This document shows positions 55,198 to 59,136 of a stretch of 59,136 bases of DNA, piece by piece. The stretch is from contig CAZEGV010000008.1 of NCBI GenBank assembly GCA_964511645.1, positions 1-59,136 on the forward strand, written 5' to 3'. The translations under genes were made by a program, and so were the position numbers. The notes beneath the pieces are model-generated. The model was not told the DNA's origin. It searched no databases and saw only the letters and a list, made by a program, of their open reading frames with translations. Position 1 is the stretch's first letter, and every line of letters begins with the position of its first letter. The DNA comes from CAZEGV01 sp964511645 (GTDB taxonomy: Bacteria > Bacteroidota > Bacteroidia > Cytophagales > JAAEPT01).

Positions 55198-55683
55198 TCA
55201 CTCCTCTGTATTGATGATTTTTTGAATGATGCTACTGGTAGAGTAACCATCTACTAGCTGTACTGTTTTTACTTCTCCACCATTGGCTATCACTATTTCT
55301 GACCCAACAATTGTATCTACCGTATAATCATCTCCTTTTACCAAGATATTGGGTAAAAGTGTTTCGATAAGCGTAAGCGGGGTGTCGTCGCTAAAAAGAA
55401 CAACTGCATCTACAAATTGTAGTGCCGCCATTAGCCTAACTCTGCTTTCTTCTTTGATAATAGGGCGTTGAGTGCCTTTAATAACCTGAATAGATTGATC
55501 TGTATTGAGCCCTAAGACTAGCTTATCGCCTAGGGCTTGTGCTTTTTCGAGATAATCAATATGCCCTAAATGTACGATGTCAAAACAGCCATTGGTGAAA
55601 ACAACTTTTTGTCCTGTTGTTTGCCAGTTATTAACTTGTTTTTTTGCTTCCGCTAATGTTAAAATCTTATCCTTTGTTGGCAT
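55198..55683 (-). CDS. rfaE2: D-glycero-beta-D-manno-heptose 1-phosphate adenylyltransferase
   Basis: A 161-residue nucleotidyltransferase equal to the C-terminal half of E. coli HldE. It has KVVFTNGCFDIVHLGHIDYL with the HxGH motif (about 29-48), GLNTDQSI and GDDYTVDTIVGSEI. It adenylates heptose 1-phosphate on the way to ADP-heptose for the LPS core or other glycans. The kinase half (HldE-N/HldA) is separate, as in many bacteria. It overlaps the flippase-like gene by 17 bases. Confidence 0.88.
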   Translation of the reverse strand: MPTKDKILTLAEAKKQVNNWQTTGQKVVFTNGCFDIVHLGHIDYLEKAQALGDKLVLGLNTDQSIQVIKGTQRPIIKEESRVRLMAALQFVDAVVLFSDDTPLTLIETLLPNILVKGDDYTVDTIVGSEIVIANGGEVKTVQLVDGYSTSSIIQKIINTEE

Positions 55684-56725
55684 TTTTGATTTTATATTGA
55701 CTGATGAATAGAGAAATACCTCCTACTACGATAAGCACTATTGTGTGCCAACCATGAAACACTGTTGTGAAAGCAGTATTTTTGGTAGCATCAGGTAATC
55801 CACATAAAGTAAAAAATGCCGCCGCAACTAATAAATGATAACTTCCTGCTCCGCCAGGCATTGGTATGGCCATTGCTATACCGCCTACTACAAATATTGT
55901 AAGTGCATCCATCATACCTAATCCTGAAGTATAATCTGAGGCCTTAAATATTGTATAAATCATTAGAAAATAACAAGCCCAAATAGCTAAAGAGTACAAA
56001 GCATACAACCATTTTTTCTCTAACTTCAATATCGAAAGCAAACCTACTTTCAATCCTCCCAAAAATGCTTTTACTTTTGTGATAAATCCTGTAAAGAAAT
56101 CTTGTTTGTACTTATACAAAAAGAAAAAAAACAAGCCAGATAAAATGATGAATATCAAAATTCCGTATAGAATATAAGGAGGTGAACTCTCTATGTTTTT
56201 ATCCGCATTATGGTTTAGATAATCCTGTATAAACTGACTAAACTTTGTGAATTGAGAGATGAAAATAACACCAATGAGAACAATTAGTAATAGTAAATCA
56301 ATTACCCTTTCTGCCACTACTGTGCCAATTGATATATCTGTGGGTACTTTTTCTAGTTTTTGTAACATTACAGGACGAGATATTTCTCCTCCTCTAGGAA
56401 TTACCATATTTACAAAATAACCATTAATTACAGATAAAAATGCTGCTGACGAAGAAATGCCTCTGTACCCAATGCCCTCTAGTTGTACACGCCAACGCTC
56501 CGAACGAAAAAAGTGACTCAACATAGCAATAGCACCCGATACAATCATCCAAAAAGGATTTGTTGTCTTTGCTGTTTTAACAATAAAATCCATTTTTTCG
56601 GAAAAAGTACCTGATAAACTATCATCCTCTGGGTACAAATCCATATTAGAAAATGCAAGCCATAAAGCACCAAACATTAGACCTAATAATAAAGAAAATT
56701 TGAATATCGATTTTAATTGATTCAC
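55667..56725 (-). CDS. Flippase-like / lysylphosphatidylglycerol synthase TM-family membrane protein
   Basis: A 352-residue protein with about eight membrane helices in the pattern of the UPF0104/flippase-like family (lysylphosphatidylglycerol synthase transmembrane domain). Conserved segments are FRSERWRVQLEGIGYR, VINGYFVNMVIPRGGEISRP and AIPMPGGAGSYHLLVAAAFF. The synthase catalytic domain is absent. Members are thought to move lipids or lipid-linked precursors; no substrate is known here. It lies five bases after panD and overlaps rfaE2. Confidence 0.8.
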   Translation of the reverse strand: MNQLKSIFKFSLLLGLMFGALWLAFSNMDLYPEDDSLSGTFSEKMDFIVKTAKTTNPFWMIVSGAIAMLSHFFRSERWRVQLEGIGYRGISSSAAFLSVINGYFVNMVIPRGGEISRPVMLQKLEKVPTDISIGTVVAERVIDLLLLIVLIGVIFISQFTKFSQFIQDYLNHNADKNIESSPPYILYGILIFIILSGLFFFFLYKYKQDFFTGFITKVKAFLGGLKVGLLSILKLEKKWLYALYSLAIWACYFLMIYTIFKASDYTSGLGMMDALTIFVVGGIAMAIPMPGGAGSYHLLVAAAFFTLCGLPDATKNTAFTTVFHGWHTIVLIVVGGISLFISQYKIKNANKG

Positions 56726-56730
56726 AATGT

Positions 56731-57075
56731 TTATAGTTTATTTCCCTCTTTTGGAAAAATAATAACAGGATTATATTTTTTGGCTTCTTCGAGTTCCATT
56801 TGAGCGTAAGCAATAATGATTACGGTGTCGCCAACCTGTACTTTTCGTGCTGCAGGACCGTTCAAACATATTGTACCGCTACCTCTTCTTCCTTTAATTA
56901 CATAAGTTTCAAGACGCTTGCCATTATTTCCATTTACAATTTGCACTTTTTGATTAGCAATGATCTCAGCCGCATCCATAAGGTCTTCATCAATTGTGAT
57001 GCTTCCTACATAGTTAAGTTCTGCTTGAGTAACCGCTACGCGATGAATTTTTGATTTTAATACTTCTATGAGCAT
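56731..57075 (-). CDS. panD: Aspartate 1-decarboxylase
   Basis: PanD makes beta-alanine for pantothenate and CoA. The 114-residue proenzyme has the self-cleavage site between Gly24 and Ser25 in LNYVGSITID, which creates the pyruvoyl group, and downstream segments such as NGNNGKRLETYVIKG, GTICLNGPAARKVQVGD and VIIIAYA. Length and sequence are normal. It is the first gene of a unit with the flippase-like gene and rfaE2, and is preceded by a strong promoter. Confidence 0.96.
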   Translation of the reverse strand: MLIEVLKSKIHRVAVTQAELNYVGSITIDEDLMDAAEIIANQKVQIVNGNNGKRLETYVIKGRRGSGTICLNGPAARKVQVGDTVIIIAYAQMELEEAKKYNPVIIFPKEGNKL

Positions 57076-57099
57076 AATTTATGTGCTATAATGAAGGGA

Positions 57100-57129
57100 C
57101 AAAGATACGGTTTTTAGTCCAAAGCCAAA
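57100..57129 (-). promoter_or_regulatory. panD promoter (TTTG-N18-TATCTTTG)
   Basis: On the minus strand TTTG (57129 to 57126), 18 bases and TATCTTTG (57107 to 57100) match the Bacteroidota promoter. The panD ATG follows 24 bases later. The rest of the gap to 57356 holds short AT-rich hairpins (for example AAGTC-TTAT-GACTT) but nothing identified. Confidence 0.65.
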
Positions 57130-57356
57130 TCCTTTTAACTTTTTATTATTTTCATTCAGCCGAGCTAAAAATCACTTATGCTATATTCACACCTCGCATT
57201 AAAGAGGAAAACAAGTGTTTTTCTTTGTTGTGAAATGAGCTTATTTATAGTACGTTGCGATAAAGTCTTATGACTTAAGCTTTGAGGTGTTAACCCTAAG
57301 GTTAGAGGAGTATGTCTTAGCCAACTGATAATTGAATAAAACTAACGACTAAATAG

Positions 57357-59087
57357 ATGAAAAAGATAGTAATAACAGTTTTAGTGGCATTAGCAACAAT
57401 TGTCAATATAACGGCACAGATAGAAAAATTAATTCCCGAAGATGCAGGATTTGTATTTGGGTTAAATACCAAAAATCTCAGTAATGAATTGAATAAAGAG
57501 AAGGTGAAAAATCTGCCTATTTTTAAAGAACTGAAGGCTGATTATGACAAAAAAATAGCCAGAGGAAGAGCTACAAATGAGTACAGTTTATTTTCTTTGT
57601 TGTTTGAGCAAGAAAAAACAGGGCTTAATTATGAAGAGAACTTTTATTTTTTTGTAACCAATAGAGGAAGTTATACAATAGCTAGTTTTTTACTCCCTAT
57701 AAAGGATAAAGAAGTGTTTTTTGCTTCATTTAAAAAAGTTTTTGGTGGCGATATTTCTGAACTTAAACAAGGGGGTACTTTCAATCAAATGAGTGGTCTT
57801 TACGATGATTCTTATTTCATTCTTTCTTTTGGGGGAAAATTAAGTCAATCAACAAACTATGATTTGTCTTGGAAAGAACGTAAAGAGTTAAGAGCAAAAA
57901 GAGAAGAAAAAACAAAAGAGGTAACAGCAAAATTTCATCAATCAGTTTTTTCTAATGGTTCTAATTCATTGATGAAAAATAAGAGTTTCAAAAAAGCACT
58001 ACGCCAGAAAAGAGATGTATTTGCCTGGGCATCTTCAGATTATTTGGTTTCAGAATCAATGATGAAATTCATGCAGAATGCAGTAGGAGGAATAAGAGAA
58101 GTTGATGTTTTTAAGGTACTCAATCAAGATTGGGTAAAAGATGCTTTTGTAGGACTTGATTTTAATGAAAAAGATATTACACTTGATATGAAAATAAAAT
58201 TTGGTGAAGATTTGAAACCATTCACTAAAAAGATATACAAAACAAGGCTAAACCCAAAATTCAAAAAATACATTGACAAAGACAAAACAATGTTTGTTTC
58301 TTCGTCTGCAATCAAACCGACCGAGTTTATTCCTCTTTTCAAGAAACTTTATTTAGATGTTTCTTCGGCAACAAAAGAAATTGCACCTATCAATAAAGAT
58401 ATTTATGAATTGTATGATTTGGTTATTAACCAAGAAAACATAATGAAGTTGTGGAGTGGGGATGTTTCTTTTTCTTTTCAAGGAATGAATAAACAAGTTG
58501 TTGAGCACATCACTTACGATTATAACGAAGAATATGAGTATGTAGAACGAAGAGTAATTGACACGGTAGATGTACCCGAATTTGTTTATTTATTGGCAAC
58601 AGACGATAAAGAACACATTCAAAATATTTTGAACATTATCGAATACACGAAATTGATTATTAAAGAGGGGGATTATTATAGTTTCACAGAAAATAATTTA
58701 AACTTTTATATCACATTGGTTGATGATGTGCTGTTATTTACCAACAACAAAGAAATGGTTACTACCTATAGAAACGGTTTACCAGCAAAGCACCATTATA
58801 AACTTCCTCGAAGAGGTAATAGTTACAATGAAATAGATTTTCAAAAAATATTACCCGTATTTTTGAAAATTTTGACAAATAAATGGAATTATGAAGAAAG
58901 AGCCTTTACCAGAGCCTTGATGGATTATACAAAAGCTGGTAAATCAAGTGTAAAAATAAAAAAAGGTAAGGCTTCAGTAAAAATAGATTTAACAAACATT
59001 GAAGATAATGCATTTACAACTTTTATGCATTACTTAGACAAAAATTATGTTTATTATTTAGAAGAGCGAGAATTTTTCAGACCTTAA
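57357..59087 (+). CDS. Secreted hypothetical protein, DUF4836-like
   Basis: A 576-residue protein with a signal peptide (MKKIVITVLVALATIVNITA, cut after about residue 20) and no lipobox. The segment LIPEDAGFVFGLNTKNLSNE right after the signal resembles the start of DUF4836 proteins of Bacteroidota, as does the overall mixed alpha/beta content, but the match was judged by eye. Function is unknown; it is probably periplasmic or outer-membrane associated. It starts with ATG at 57357. It stands alone, divergent from panD, and its end is within 50 bases of the window end. Confidence 0.55.
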   Translation: MKKIVITVLVALATIVNITAQIEKLIPEDAGFVFGLNTKNLSNELNKEKVKNLPIFKELKADYDKKIARGRATNEYSLFSLLFEQEKTGLNYEENFYFFVTNRGSYTIASFLLPIKDKEVFFASFKKVFGGDISELKQGGTFNQMSGLYDDSYFILSFGGKLSQSTNYDLSWKERKELRAKREEKTKEVTAKFHQSVFSNGSNSLMKNKSFKKALRQKRDVFAWASSDYLVSESMMKFMQNAVGGIREVDVFKVLNQDWVKDAFVGLDFNEKDITLDMKIKFGEDLKPFTKKIYKTRLNPKFKKYIDKDKTMFVSSSAIKPTEFIPLFKKLYLDVSSATKEIAPINKDIYELYDLVINQENIMKLWSGDVSFSFQGMNKQVVEHITYDYNEEYEYVERRVIDTVDVPEFVYLLATDDKEHIQNILNIIEYTKLIIKEGDYYSFTENNLNFYITLVDDVLLFTNNKEMVTTYRNGLPAKHHYKLPRRGNSYNEIDFQKILPVFLKILTNKWNYEERAFTRALMDYTKAGKSSVKIKKGKASVKIDLTNIEDNAFTTFMHYLDKNYVYYLEEREFFRP

Positions 59088-59136
59088 GTTCAAGTAATAA
59101 ATGCAACTTTTAGATTTGAGTTTATAATAATATTTT

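Noticed and set aside
1..59136. CRISPR array, prophage or large tandem repeat
   Set aside because: No regularly spaced direct repeats and no phage structural or integrase genes were seen.

Overview
The window is a contiguous, A+T-rich piece of a Bacteroidota chromosome, most likely from the Cytophagia or a nearby lineage. Evidence for this is a PorQ-like protein and a giant C25 peptidase with a type IX sorting tail, repeated use of the Bacteroidota promoter element TAnnTTTG (with TTTG about 18-20 bases upstream), an almost complete lack of Shine-Dalgarno sequences, and gene orders such as pheT/coiled coil/zapA/rny. There is no phage, CRISPR array or intact insertion sequence. Most of the window is housekeeping.

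Layout. 0.15-8.3 kb (+): an AI-2E/PerM-type membrane protein, the biotin operon bioBFD, then purM, an EamA exporter, waaA (Kdo transferase) and rsgA, tightly coupled. 8.3-10.9 kb (-): mltG, a YbgC-like thioesterase, a YihY membrane protein and a tRNA-Ser(UGA), with a hairpin terminator between the tRNA and rsgA. 11-14.7 kb (+): recF, an aldose-1-epimerase-like gene and a HAMP-GAF membrane sensor. 14.7-17.7 kb (-): uvrC and a DUF2130 protein. 17.9-20.1 kb (+): lptB and a GH3-family adenylating enzyme. 20.3-24.9 kb (-): pheT, a coiled-coil protein, zapA and rny. 25.4-26.7 kb (+): an RluD-type pseudouridine synthase and ywbE. 26.7-30.2 kb (-): pyrR-pyrB, and a lipoprotein with dapD. 30.3-38.3 kb (+): a small membrane protein, PorQ, a PorU-like C25 peptidase, and a SpoIIE-type sensor phosphatase. 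38.8-51.1 kb (-): a surface-glycan cluster with an AsnB-type amidotransferase, seven or eight glycosyltransferases or GT-like proteins, an acyltransferase, a WbpB-like sugar dehydrogenase and an MsbA/PglK-type ABC transporter. 51.2-57.1 kb (-): ilvB, accD, a YcxB-like protein, nadC, rfaE2, a flippase-like membrane protein and panD. The last gene (+) is a secreted protein resembling DUF4836.

The least expected element is a pair of 157-bp sequences at 20145-20301 and 38450-38606. They are identical base for base but in opposite orientation. Each has imperfect 25-bp terminal inverted repeats and is flanked by a TAA/TAA duplication. They contain no gene and look like a recently active MITE whose transposase lies elsewhere. 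One copy sits so that its left target duplication is the stop codon of the GH3 gene.

Other points of interest are the PorQ/PorU-like locus with an unknown membrane protein, the WbpB + amidotransferase + ABC flippase combination (suggesting an amidated uronic-acid glycan), a 41-codon reading frame with a perfect AGGAGG in a genome that hardly uses such sites, palindromes in the bio promoter, and promoter elements lying directly on predicted start codons. All calls come from reading the sequence; no database search was run.
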